Of a DNA stretch of 64,000 nucleotides, positions 52,868 to 64,000 are shown one piece after another. The notes beneath the pieces were generated by a model, which worked only from the letters and a program-made list of their open reading frames with translations, ran no database searches and was not told the DNA's origin. A program made the position numbers and the translations under genes. Source of the stretch: Epiperipatus broadwayi (Eukaryota; Onychophora; Udeonychophora; Euonychophora; Peripatidae); the NCBI GenBank assembly GCA_028023455.1, contig JAQFVV010006313.1, forward strand, positions 2,302,992 to 2,366,991. Direction: 5' to 3'. Numbering within the stretch: the stretch's first letter is position 1; each line of letters begins with the position of its first letter.

Positions 52868-55800
52868 TCTAACCTTGTCTTGTGCATCCTCACTTCAGAA
52901 TAGTATATGATATAAAATAAAACAGGTTCTAGCTCAGTTAATAATTAATAAATAAAATATTCGGCATTAAAATTAAAATGTTTCACTAGCTCAAATTTAA
53001 AATACGAATAAGGTTCAGTTTATGAAAATAAATTAAATAAATATTTAATATTTTTATGAGACTTGAAGTGAAAATACAGGTGACAAGATAGAATACATTG
53101 AGCCAATATCCCACAGGATACTACCTCAATGGCATAAGAACACTATCCCCCTTATTACTACTTTAAATAACAAACTCATAGTATTCTTATGACTTTAATA
53201 ACTTCTACTCACTAAGAATAAACTATTAATTAAATCTTAATCTTCTATTTAATAATCAAGCTCAATAAAATAATCTCAGGTTCATAAAGTTTATTCTAAG
53301 TTAATTTAAAAATACGGTAGTAAAATATGAGAAGGGATTTTATGTCACAATCTACTACACTTAAACTAATAATAATAAATAATAATAATAATATTCTTCA
53401 TTGTTTAACTACTACTGGATATATAATATTCTTCATTGTTTAACTACTACTGGATATCTTTTCTTTTCTTTATATTTTTATTACCATAATAAAATAATAA
53501 AATACTTTTAAATAATCTTTTATCTTCATGTAATAATATAATAAATACATGGTAGCATTTTGATAATCTGATAAACAAAATATGTGTGGCAACTGATAGC
53601 ATATAATTCAGTATACTATTGTGATAACTGATTTATGACCAATAAAACAATGTAAAATTATAATTATTTAATTAAACAAATACCAATAAAATATTTAAAA
53701 TTTTAAATATAACTATCTATTTATCTTTTTGTGCAAAATTATATTTTTGTTTCAAATGTTATGAATATATATCGTGATTTCATGCAGTGAAGTGGAGAAA
53801 TAAACAATCAAGACACAAAAATTTTGAAAAACAAATTTGAACAAAGTTTATTAACAACAACAAATAAAATAAACAATTTATGTACACTATTTACAATGGA
53901 TATCCTTATTTTAATCTTACATTTTTATCGACTAAGTTATATAAAAATAGTTTATAGTTTAGTTATATCTTTATTTATGCTTAAGACAAAATAAAAAAAA
54001 ATGTTACCATTTGGTTTCTCATTATGGTTAACTTATTATAAATATATTTACTTATTAGTAGAATATTTCATCCTTAATATTATTAAACTATCTTATATTT
54101 TAAAAAAAAAATTCATAGGAAAACATTCTACAAAAAAAAAAAAACTTTATAATGAGTATGGATTTCTCAACATATTAAAAATTTTCATCTTGCAAAGTCA
54201 AAGATGTTACATAAAATATTCATCCAAAATTCAGTACTAGATTTTAGTGTTTTATCACATGATGTTTACTAATCATAATATATAAATATTTAGCCTTACT
54301 TTAGTATGATATAAGTTTAATAATCAATATATTTTTGTTATTCAATGAACAAAAATATACTATGCATATTTTTTATATAATTTACTTTGTATTGTTGTAT
54401 TTTAAAAATAGGCAATACTTATTTTTCTTCAAAAAAAATAATAATAAAGCATTCAAAAATAATTAACATTTTAAAGAAAATATCTTGTTTAGATACTCTA
54501 TTCCAAAATTTATATTTTATTTCCGAAATAAATTCAAAAAATATATTATATGATTCTTTCCTTTCCTGGGGATACTTTGGACCTTCAATTTCAAGTTATA
54601 AATTCTATTCCTTCTAAGAAAATAAACCAATCTTATACAAAACAATAGCATAACCTAAGTTCTAAATTATTTATCATTTCTTTTCAAAATATCTTACTGA
54701 ATGATGCAGTTACATGAAATAAAGATAGCGAAACAGATGTATAGGATTTAAGGAAGAAAGCTAGAGTATCACTCCTAATATATCTCAAAAAATCATGGCC
54801 CAGTGCAAAGAGGTATGACCTTTACCTGTCTAATAACCTCTAGTACATAAAAGATGTTAAAGCTATTTCTTCAGCTTTATTAAAACATCAAATATTTAAA
54901 GAAATATAAAAAACACTGTCCAAATAAAATGTGTATCAGTCATAGGGCTTTGTTAACTATGCTGATAACCACATAAAGACTAAATATTATTTCTATTCCT
55001 TATCATATCCTATTTTTTAAAAAAAATACATCATCTTGGTTTCCTGCTAACTATAGTACTTCCAAGCACTATCTCAACATTATTTCTCAAGATTTTTCTA
55101 CATCTTACATCGATAAATAACTATCTGCATTTACAAAACAATAAATAAAATTCATTGATAATTAAAAACAATTTCACTGTTCCATAAGAAAAGTTTGCTT
55201 ACTCCATTATTCTATATGTTTAATCATATACAATCTACTTAGACAATATTTGAATATCCAATAACATGAAGGTTCTAAAAGAATCACATAATTATTTGTT
55301 ATTATGTTGGATTATATCACTAATATATAAATATATATAAATAAATAATTGTATGCATATTTTCAAATCAATCCTATCTCATAATGTTTTTTTAAAATGT
55401 TGTATGAAAATGCATTATATATAATTAAAACTTTTACACTTCATTCTTAGATGATCTAAAGAAAACAAAAATATACATTATAAATTATTAATAGTTATTA
55501 TTATTACCAAATAACCCTTTTTATCTGGTCATCATTTTTAGTAGGCTTCTTCCATCCACTGGATATAGAAAAAACATTGCATACATAAACGAAAAGACAC
55601 ATCCATACGTTTTATTTAAAAATATTCTTATCTAAATTATTATATTATATTATAAATTTTATGTTATTAAAAAATTAATGTTTTATGTTTTCCTAATCTT
55701 ATAAATAGAAAAATTTACATTTAACTAAGTTAGTAAAATAAAAATTTAAAACTATGATTATGTCTTCACTTGACCATAATTCATGATAAAATCCAAAAAT

Positions 55801-57550
55801 GTTTATTATTTTCTCTAGATTTTTAAAATGTTCTCCTCCAAGCGCTTTAAAGATTAAAAATAAAAATAATTATTAATCCATTTAGTAAAATTTATAGAAA
55901 ATAATCCTGGGTTTTTACTGTGCAGAATGAAAATTATTAAACTGTAATATTAAAGAATTATTCCCACAAAGTTTATTCAATATTCTCTGAAGCATCACTC
56001 TGTTCAATTTAACTTAAGTTATCTGGTAAATGGTTGCACAATATTTGTATTTTCATGGATCCATCCTTTATTTATCTACTATATGTTAATTTTTTAATAT
56101 AGATTTTATTTCTTAATAAGTTCTTTTTAATTCTTGTAAAATATATATTTAAAAAAAATGTTTCCTTCAAAAGAGACTAAACATTCTATTTCTTTCATTA
56201 TATTTTATGATAACTCATATGATATAAATATCTTATTCTTTTTTAAAAAAAAAAAAATCCTGGATAAGCTTATAAATAATGTGTCATAAATTTTTTTAGA
56301 CGGCAAATAGTTTTCTGTTTAAGCTTCCAGCATAATACCTGAATTATTTTTATATGAGTTAGAATAATCCTCCGGTTGAGCATAAATAAAGCTGTATTAT
56401 AATTTAAACATATTTTATTTCGTAGTATATCCATCTCTATTGCGTAGTTTAGGTTAAACTTCAGATAAAATACTCCTGGCAAGTAACTTTTAAAAAACTA
56501 GAAAATCATTTCCATGAAGTTTCTAAATATATTATTTTTTTAAAACTCTCTTTTGAAAAATACTTTAAAATTATCAATTAGTTTTTTGCAGATAAAGTTA
56601 TAAGAAAGTACTAAAAAATTGACTAAAATAAAAATTTAAAAAAACTATCTCTTTGATAGCTATAATTTACCTTTCTCTGGTTTCAATACATTATTAATCT
56701 CCCCTTATACCCCCATGCAATTCATATTTATAGTCTGTAAGAATATCTCATTTGATTGGTTGATTCTTACTTTAACTTGAGAACAAATTTACATATTTTC
56801 AGTTTATAGCAGAATTATATTTGAAAATAAAAACTATAACGTAGTGAACTTAAAACATTATTTAAAATATTACTTTTAAATAAATTATTATTTTATTAAA
56901 ACTATTTAAACATTTAAAATAACTTTTAAAACAATTTTAATAACTTATTCTATTTATCTATTTTTATTTAAACAAAATATTTAATTTTTTTATTAACTGT
57001 ATTTGTCTTTATTACATTATTTAAAACATTACATACGATAGTTAGCTTAATATTTATTATTATTTGCTTTTATGATAGGCAATAATTCCACCCAATTCTA
57101 TAATATAACTTTTAAAATATTTTAAACTTTGTTACTTTAAATACAAACAAGCATGTGTGTGAAAGTATGAAGTATACAAGTCACATGATTAATAACTTTG
57201 ACAGACGATTTTCAATCTATTTCTCTGCCTAGACTAATAAAATTGATACACTTATTATATTTAATAATATAATTATCAAAATTTGGAAAATTAATTTAAA
57301 ATATAGAAATAAATACAATTCTCACCATCATAAAGTTTATTTTTAAAATATACTATATTAATTTTATATACTACGTATTTGCTTTAGCCTATATTAATTT
57401 TATATACTACGTATTTGCTTTAGCCTCAAATTGTACTTTAAAGATATAATGGACAAACTATAATTAATGTATTAAAAGAACATATTCTAAAATTTAAAAT
57501 TTTTAGTAATTGACTGTTATGAACTATTACTGACCTATCGAAAGGGCACA
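52868..57550 (-). repeat. 3' LTR of element 2, about 4.68 kb
   Basis: The left edge is the first shared sequence TCTAACCTT (52868, compare 60639). The right edge is placed at gggcaca (57550), giving a minus-strand start of TGTGCCC next to the polypurine tract. Two tandem duplications sit in it: at 53390-53460 (an element containing cttcattgtttaactacta, single in the 5' LTR) and at 57354-57425 (containing tactacgtatttgctttagc). The short frames at 54001-54617 are AT-rich and unsupported. Confidence 0.82.
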
Positions 57551-57566
57551 TAACCTCCTCCTTCAA
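57551..57566 (-). other. Polypurine tract of element 2
   Basis: The minus strand reads GAAGGAGGAGG followed by TTA and then TGTGCCC, the proposed LTR start. It is a good purine run in the right place for plus-strand priming. Confidence 0.65.
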
Positions 57567-57893
57567 ATAAAAATTTTAAATTAAACATATATCTTATCAT
57601 TTACTCTATTCATTGACACTTAATATCTTTATCATTTGCTATAACCAAATTCTATCCTGCACTATTGAACTATAAATGAATATACTGTTTTTAATACAAA
57701 CTTATAAAATATTTGGACATTACACTCAGAATCTCAACTAGAATTAGTAAAAAAAAATTTTTTCTACACATCTTTATCCTTTTGAATAATTAATTAGGTT
57801 ATGAGATTTTAAAGTTTTATATTTGTTCTGTAAAAAATAAGGCTATAATATATTTTTTAAATATACGTCTTATCTAGGAATTATTTGTCTTAA

Positions 57894-59885
57894 TTATTCG
57901 CCATTTTCTTTTCTAAATCTAAACTTTAATTCTCTCTCGACTTCCTTAAGTCTCACCTTAGCTTTTCCTATCTTCTTTTCTTTATTAAGATTATTCTTAA
58001 GAAAATCTGTCATGAATTTCTCGTGCTTTAGACATTTAAGTCTTACTTTTATCTTGCTTATATCTCTATTCTGATTAAATTTTTCTCCTATAAATTCACT
58101 ATTAGGTATCAAGTTTCTAATTCCTTGTTTTAGAAATATCAAATTGTAAACGAATATTTCTATCATTAACACTAAATTTAGGTATCACATCTTGCATTTT
58201 ATTTTTAAATTTATTACTACTTTTATCAATAATTTTTGGTAACTCATGTTCCAACAACTTTAAATATTTTTGTTCTAAAGAGTTTGACTTTACCCCTGTA
58301 AATTTACCAAATCGTTTGTCATCAATATAATATTTTTTTAAAACTATTAAATTGATCTATAGACCTTTCACTAACTACTCTTTCATAGGATTTACTCATT
58401 CCTATCATTTCATTAGTCAATTTAAAATATTCTTTGGGATTTTTCAATATTTTTCTGTATATTTCATTCCTACTATCAACTATTTCTTTTATTAATCTCC
58501 TTTTCTTCATAAATCATTTCATTATCTATAATAGTTTTTTCAACAAATAACTTGGTTTCTTTACTAGCGAATTTAATATAAGACTCATCTTTTTTAAACT
58601 CATCATCTGCTATCTTAACAAATGATACATCATTATATCTATCTTTATCTCCTAATTTAACAGAATCTATGTTTTCTGCTGTCAAATTACTACATAAGTT
58701 AATATCTTTATTAACTATCTCAGTGAATTGTGGATTTTCCTTATTTACCATCTCTACAATTTCTTTGTCATCTACCACATTTTCACTAACTAAATTAATA
58801 GATTCTTGATTCTTTTCCAAATCTGTACTAATTATTTCAACAGATTTACTACTTATTTCATGAGATACTTTCTTACTTACTATCTTTCCTTCAAAGTTTT
58901 GTATCCCTAAATCTTTTAATTTTCTCATTACTTCCATGTGAACTTCCTCTTTGATACTTATTTTAGTCTGAACTACCTCTTTCTTAATAATTCTAATTTC
59001 TTCATTAACATGATTTATATTACTCTTTACTTCATAGATTTCACTCTTTACACTTAAATTATAACTCTCTATTTTCTGATCTAACTTACTATTATTTAGT
59101 TGACATTGGACAATATTTTCCTCTATTTGAGTTTTTAAATTTTTTACTGCTCTTTCTGAAAATTCAGAAAATTTTCTCTTCAACCACTTTTGATTTCTGT
59201 CTTCTATTTGCATTATTTCTTCCTTTAATGAATCAATAACCTTTTCGTTATTATCAAATCTCAAATCCAAATTATTAAATTTATCTTGTACTTCCACCTT
59301 AAAATCTTCTACCATCTTACAGGTTTCATTAAGTTTTTGATTCATACTTTCTACACAAGTTCTGATTTCATTACTATTTTTGTCTACATTTTTACTAAGA
59401 GATTCTTATCTTATATTTGTTTTATTTAGGTTTTCATTAAGAGACTCAATATTTTTATTCATATTTTCATTAAGAACATTAAATTTTATATTACTATCTT
59501 CTCTAATTTTATTCATATTTTCATTAAGAAAATTAAACTTTATATTACTATCTTCTCTAATTTTATTCATATTTTCATTAATCTCTTCTCTATTTTTTCT
59601 ATTATCTTCTTTCATCTCCTTCATCATCAATAACATTTGAGATATTTGGGAGTTCTCTACCTCCTTTTTAGGCACTATTATCTTTTCTTCCACTGTTTTA
59701 AATTCCATAACCTCTTCTTTTATCTTACTATCTATAATTTGGACACTATCTACAACTGTTACCATTTCGATTAAGTTTTCTATTTCTCGTTCCTCCTCAC
59801 AACTTTCATCGACAGTAAACTCAGAGATTTCACTCTCTAAATTATTATCTTGATTATTCATTTTTTTACAAATATGCTTTTTCAA
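57894..59885 (-). pseudogene. Coiled-coil Gag-like protein of element 2, broken
   Basis: It starts at ATG 59885. The first 159 residues are acidic, then contain an imperfect 18-residue tandem repeat (ENMNKIREDSNIKFNFLN and variants, about residues 108-150). A TAA at 59406 interrupts the frame. The same frame resumes and gives a further 289-residue coiled-coil-rich part from ATG 59345 to 58476. A frameshift in an A/G run moves to 58510-58322 (EIYRKILKNPKEYFKLTNEM), another in a run of A leads to a KRFGKFTG segment, and a third leads to 58172-57894, ending KFRFRKENGE. No capsid, zinc-knuckle or pol motif is recognised. Position after the leader and the long coiled coil parallel the Gag of element 1, so a Gag role is inferred. 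The product is not functional as read. Confidence 0.6.
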
Positions 59886-60614
59886 AACTCAATATTTAAA
59901 CAATGTATTACTATTAATTTTTCATAAAAATAGTTCCTTACCAGTTTCTTCTATTTCCATCTAACCATCACCCACAAAAAACTATAGATAATACTTTTTT
60001 TATATCCTTATACAAACTAAATCTAATTAATTACAGTAACCATAACGATTGAAATTATGTGTCACAACATTATTTTCCCACATGCATGATTCACAGATAT
60101 TTTGCACATAATAAAATATTTTCAAAATATATCGTTAATATTTCAATAATTGACATGGTCATAATATGTAATAAAATAATCGTAAGCCACATATGCATAT
60201 TTTAAAATTTTATTTCCTAATTGTTTTACAACAATATAGTACTATTTTTAAGCAATCAAATCATCTACCACATAAAATTGCAATATTTTTAGTTATAAGC
60301 ACTTAGTTCACTATAATAATCAAATCCTAAATAATTATTGCTATAACAAAATATTAAATTATCTATCTTCTGTGAGATATACCTATCAATAATCTTCAAA
60401 GTTACGCGAACAAATTCTAATACTAACTATTGTATTGTATATTCTTAATTACTTTCCTAATATATCTCGTAGCCTAAATGTTTGGGTACCACAATAGGAC
60501 CTATCGATTATAGTCCCAACTACATATCGTGCAGCCACGATGGGCAAGCAAAATCTAACCTAGACTTCCCCATGTCATGTAAGTCCATTATAGTCTCCTC
60601 ATTTTAATACTCAG
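59886..60614 (-). other. Untranslated leader of element 2
   Basis: About 0.73 kb between the primer site and the first ATG. The part nearest the primer site (60480-60614) is less AT-rich than the rest and contains a short cgtgcagccacg palindrome near 60529. No frame is present. Confidence 0.55.
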
Positions 60615-60635
60615 CCCATCATGTTGCTGGCGCCA
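60615..60635 (-). other. Primer-binding site of element 2
   Basis: The minus strand reads TGGCGCCAGC and following bases, three bases after the shared LTR end GGTTAGA. TGGCGCC is the core of Lys-type primer sites, but the following bases do not match the usual Lys sequence, so the tRNA is uncertain. Confidence 0.68.
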
Positions 60636-60638
60636 GAA

Positions 60639-63600
60639 TCTAACCTTATCTTGTGCATCCTCACTTCAGAATAGTATATGATATAAAATAAAATGGGTTC
60701 TAGCTCAGTTAATAATTAATAAATAAAATATTCAGCATTAAAATTAAAATGTTTCATTAGCTCAAATTTAAAATACGAATAAGGTTCAGTTTATAAAAAT
60801 AAATTAAATAAATATTTAATATTTTCATGAGACTTGAAGTGAAAATACAGGTGACAAGATTAGATTACATTGAGTCAATATCCCACAGGATACTACCTCA
60901 ATGGCATAAGAACACTATACCCCTTATTACTATTTTAAATAACAAACTCATAGTATTCTTACGACTTTAATAACTTCTACTCACTAAGACTAAACTAATA
61001 ATTAAATCTTAATCTTCTATTTAATAATCTTGCTCAATAAAATAATCTCAGGTTCATAAAGTTTATTCTAAGTTAATTTAAAAATACGGTAGTAAAATAT
61101 GAGAAGGGATTTTATGTCATAATCTACTACACTTAAACAAATAATAATAATAATATTCTTCATTGTTTAACTACTACTGGATATCTTTTCTTTTCATTAT
61201 ATTTTTATTACCATAATAAAATAATTTTATATAATCTTTTATCTTCATGTAATAATATAATAAATATGTGGTAACATTTTGATAATCTGATAAACAAAAT
61301 ATGTGTGGCAACTGATAGCATAAAATTCAGTATACTATTGTGATAACTGATTTATGACCAATAAAACAATGTAAAATTATAATTATTTAATTAAAAGAAT
61401 ACCAATAAACTATTTAAATTCTTAAATATAACTCTCTATTTATCTTTTTGTGCAAAATTATATTTTTGTTTCAATTGTTATGAATATATATTGTGATTTC
61501 ATGCAGTGAAGTGGAGAAATAAACAATCAAGACACAACAATTTTGAAAAACAAATTTTAACAAAGTTTATTAACAACAACAAATAAAATAAACAATTTAT
61601 GTACACTATTTACAATGGATATCCTTATTTTAATCTTACATTTTTATCTACTAAGTTATATAAAAATAGTTTATAGTTTAGTTATATCTTTATTTATACT
61701 TAAGACAAAATAAAAAAAAAATGTTACCATTTGGTTTCTCATTATGGTTAACTTATTATAAATATATTTACTTATTAGTAGAATATTTCATCCTTAATAT
61801 TATTAAACTATCTTATTTTTTTAAAAAAAAAATTCATAAAAAAACATTCTACAAAAAAAAAAAAAATTAACTTTATAATGAGTATGGATTTCTCAAAATA
61901 TTAAAAATTTTCATCTTGCAAAGTCAAAGATGTTACATAAAATATTCATCCAAAATTCAGTACTAGATTTTAGTGTTTTATCACACGATGTTTACTAATC
62001 ATAATATATACTTATTTAGCTTTACTTTAGTATGATATAAGTGTAATAATCAATATATTCCTGTTATTCAGTGAACAAAATATACTATGCATATTGTTTA
62101 TATAATTTACTTTGTACTATTGTATTTTAAAAATATGCAATACTTATTTTTCTTCAAAAAAAATAATAATGAAGCATTCAAAAATAATTAACATTTTAAA
62201 GAAAATATCTTGTTTAGATACTCTATTCCAAAATTTATATTTCATTCCCGAAATAAATTCAAAAAATATATTCTACGATTCTTTCCTTTCCTTAGGATAC
62301 TTTGGACCTTCAATTTCAAGTTATAAATTCTATTCCTTCTAAGCAAATAAACCAATCTTATACAAAACAATAGCATAACCTAAGTTCTAAATTATTTATC
62401 ATTTCTTTTCAAAATATCTTACTGAACGATGCAGTTACATGAAATAAAGATAGCGAAACAGATGTGTAGGATTTAAGGAAGAAAGCTAGAGTATCACTCT
62501 TAATATATCTCAAAAAATCATGGCACAGTGCAAAGAGGTATGACATTTACCTGTTTAATAACCTCTAGTACATAAAAGATTTTAAAGCTATTTCTTCAGC
62601 TTTATTAAAACATCAAATATTTAAAGAAATATAAAAAACACTGTCCAAATAAAATGTGTATCAGTCATAGGGCTTTGTTAACTATGCTGATAACCACATA
62701 AGGACTAAATATTATTTCTATTCCTTATCATATCTTATTTTTTTTAAAAAAAATACATCATCTTGTTTTCCTGCTAACTATAGTACTTCCAAGCCATTAT
62801 CTCAACATTATTTCTCAAGATTTTTCTACATCTTACATCGATAAATAACTATCTGCATTTACAAAACAATAAATAAAATTCATTGATAATTAAAAACAAT
62901 TTCACTGTTCCATAAGAAAAGTTTGCTTACTTCATTATTCTATACGTTTAATCATATACAATCTACTTAGACAATATTTGAATATCCAATAACATGAAAG
63001 TTCTAAAAGAATCACATAATTATTTGTTAATATGTTGGATTATATCACTAATATATAAAAAAAATAATCGTTGTATGCATATTTTCAAATCAATCCTATC
63101 TCATAATGTTTTTTTAAAATGTTGTATGAAAATGTGTTACATATAATTAAAACTTTTACACTTCGTTCTTAGATTCATAGATGATCTAAAGAAAACAAAA
63201 ATATACATTATAAATTATTAATAGTTATTATTATTACCAAATAACCTTTTTTCTCTGGTCATCATTTTTAGTAGGCTTCTTCCATCCACTGGATACAGAA
63301 AAACATTGCATACATAAACGAAAAGATGCATCCATACATTTTATTTAAAAATATTCTTATCTAAATTATTAGATTATATTATAAATTTTATGTTATTAAC
63401 AAATTAATGTTTTATGTTTTCCTAATCTTATAAATAGAAAAATTTACATTTAACTAAGTTAGTAAAATAAAAATTTTAAACTATAATTAAGTCTTCACTT
63501 GACCATAATTCATGATAAAATCCAAAAATGTTTATTTTCTCTAGAGTTTTAAAATGTTCTCCTCCAAGTGCGTTAAAGTTTAAAAATAAAAATAATTATT

Positions 63601-64000
63601 AATCCATTTAGTAAAATTTATATAAAATAATCCTGGGTCTTTACTGTTCAGAATGAAAATTATTAAACTGTAATATTAAAGAATTATTCCCACAAAGTTT
63701 ATTCAATATTCTCTGATGCATCACTCTGTTCAATTTAACTTAAATTATCGGGTAAAATTTTGCACAATATTTGTATTTTCATGGATCCATCCTTTATTTA
63801 TCTACTATATGTTCATTTTTTTATATAGGTTTTATTTCTTAATAAGTTCTTTTTAATTCTTGTAAAATATATATTTAAAAAAAATGTTTCCTTCAAAAAA
63901 GACTAAACATTCTATTCCTTTCATTATATTTTATGATAACTCATACGATATAAATATCTTATTCTTTTTTTTTTTTAAAAAAAAAACTCCTGGATAAGCT
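60639..64000 (-). repeat. 5' LTR of element 2 (partial)
   Basis: 3.36 kb are visible, collinear with 52868 to about 56272, ending at the window edge in the sequence ctggataagct that also occurs near 56262-56272. Substitutions and small indels relative to the 3' LTR are scattered at a few per cent (by eye), so the insertion is moderately young. Confidence 0.85.

Larger units (their letters stand above)
52868..64000 (-). mobile_element. Second giant-LTR retrotransposon without pol (element 2)
   Basis: On the minus strand: 5' LTR (off the right edge, ending at about 60639), primer site (60635 to 60615), leader, coiled-coil Gag-like region (59885 to 57894), polypurine tract (57566 to 57551) and 3' LTR (57550 to 52868). 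The plus-strand segment 60639-64000 is collinear with 52868 to about 56272. The interior is only 3.1 kb and shows no protease, RT, RNase H or integrase motif. LTR sequences differ from element 1, so this is a separate family with the same plan. Confidence 0.85.

Overview
This window is repeat-dominated, strongly AT-rich DNA from an animal nuclear genome. No complete host gene, rRNA or confident tRNA is visible. The mix of elements (Ty3/Gypsy LTR elements, RTE-type LINEs, Penelope-like elements with GIY-YIG endonuclease, a Merlin DNA transposon, foldback elements, long TA and TATC microsatellites) fits an invertebrate. The RTE protein resembles those common in arthropods, but the species cannot be named from this sequence.

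Layout. 1-9647: a minus-strand Gypsy-type element with very long LTRs (5' LTR about 4.28 kb; the 3' LTR runs off the window edge). It keeps a 701-residue Gag and the last part of integrase but has lost protease, reverse transcriptase, RNase H and most of integrase. 9.6-14.1 kb: AT-rich DNA with one small hairpin element. 14.1-17.2 kb: a nearly full-length minus-strand RTE LINE broken by two frameshifts, followed by nested inverted repeats to 18.1 kb. 18.6-19.9 kb: a large palindrome, probably from Penelope-like terminal repeats, with a hammerhead-ribozyme core on one arm and a decayed copy on the other. 23.7-26.5 kb: a much older plus-strand copy of the same RTE family. 29.6-30.05 kb: a 3' scrap of another LINE. 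37.15-38.92 kb: a complete but dead Merlin transposon with matching TIRs and an 8-bp target duplication. 40.5-40.9 kb: a 366-bp palindrome. 42.9-44.4 kb: three Penelope-like scraps, with a 0.5-kb (TATC)n array between two of them. 44.86-49.99 kb: a solo LTR of the first Gypsy family, carrying a 0.8-kb Penelope-like insertion with an intact GIY-YIG frame. 50.1-52.3 kb: a less AT-rich island ending in a possible unidentified exon. 52.87-64.0 kb: a second minus-strand LTR element with 4.7-kb LTRs, whose 3.1-kb interior encodes only broken coiled-coil proteins; its 5' LTR runs off the window.

The most interesting theme is that two distinct LTR families here share one unusual design: LTRs of 4-5 kb, a Lys-type-like primer site, similar U5 ends, an interior holding only a coiled-coil Gag-like region, and no polymerase. 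This suggests non-autonomous giant-LTR elements that depend on an enzyme supplied elsewhere. The second theme is Penelope-like activity, including ribozyme-bearing terminal repeats and insertions into or beside TA arrays.
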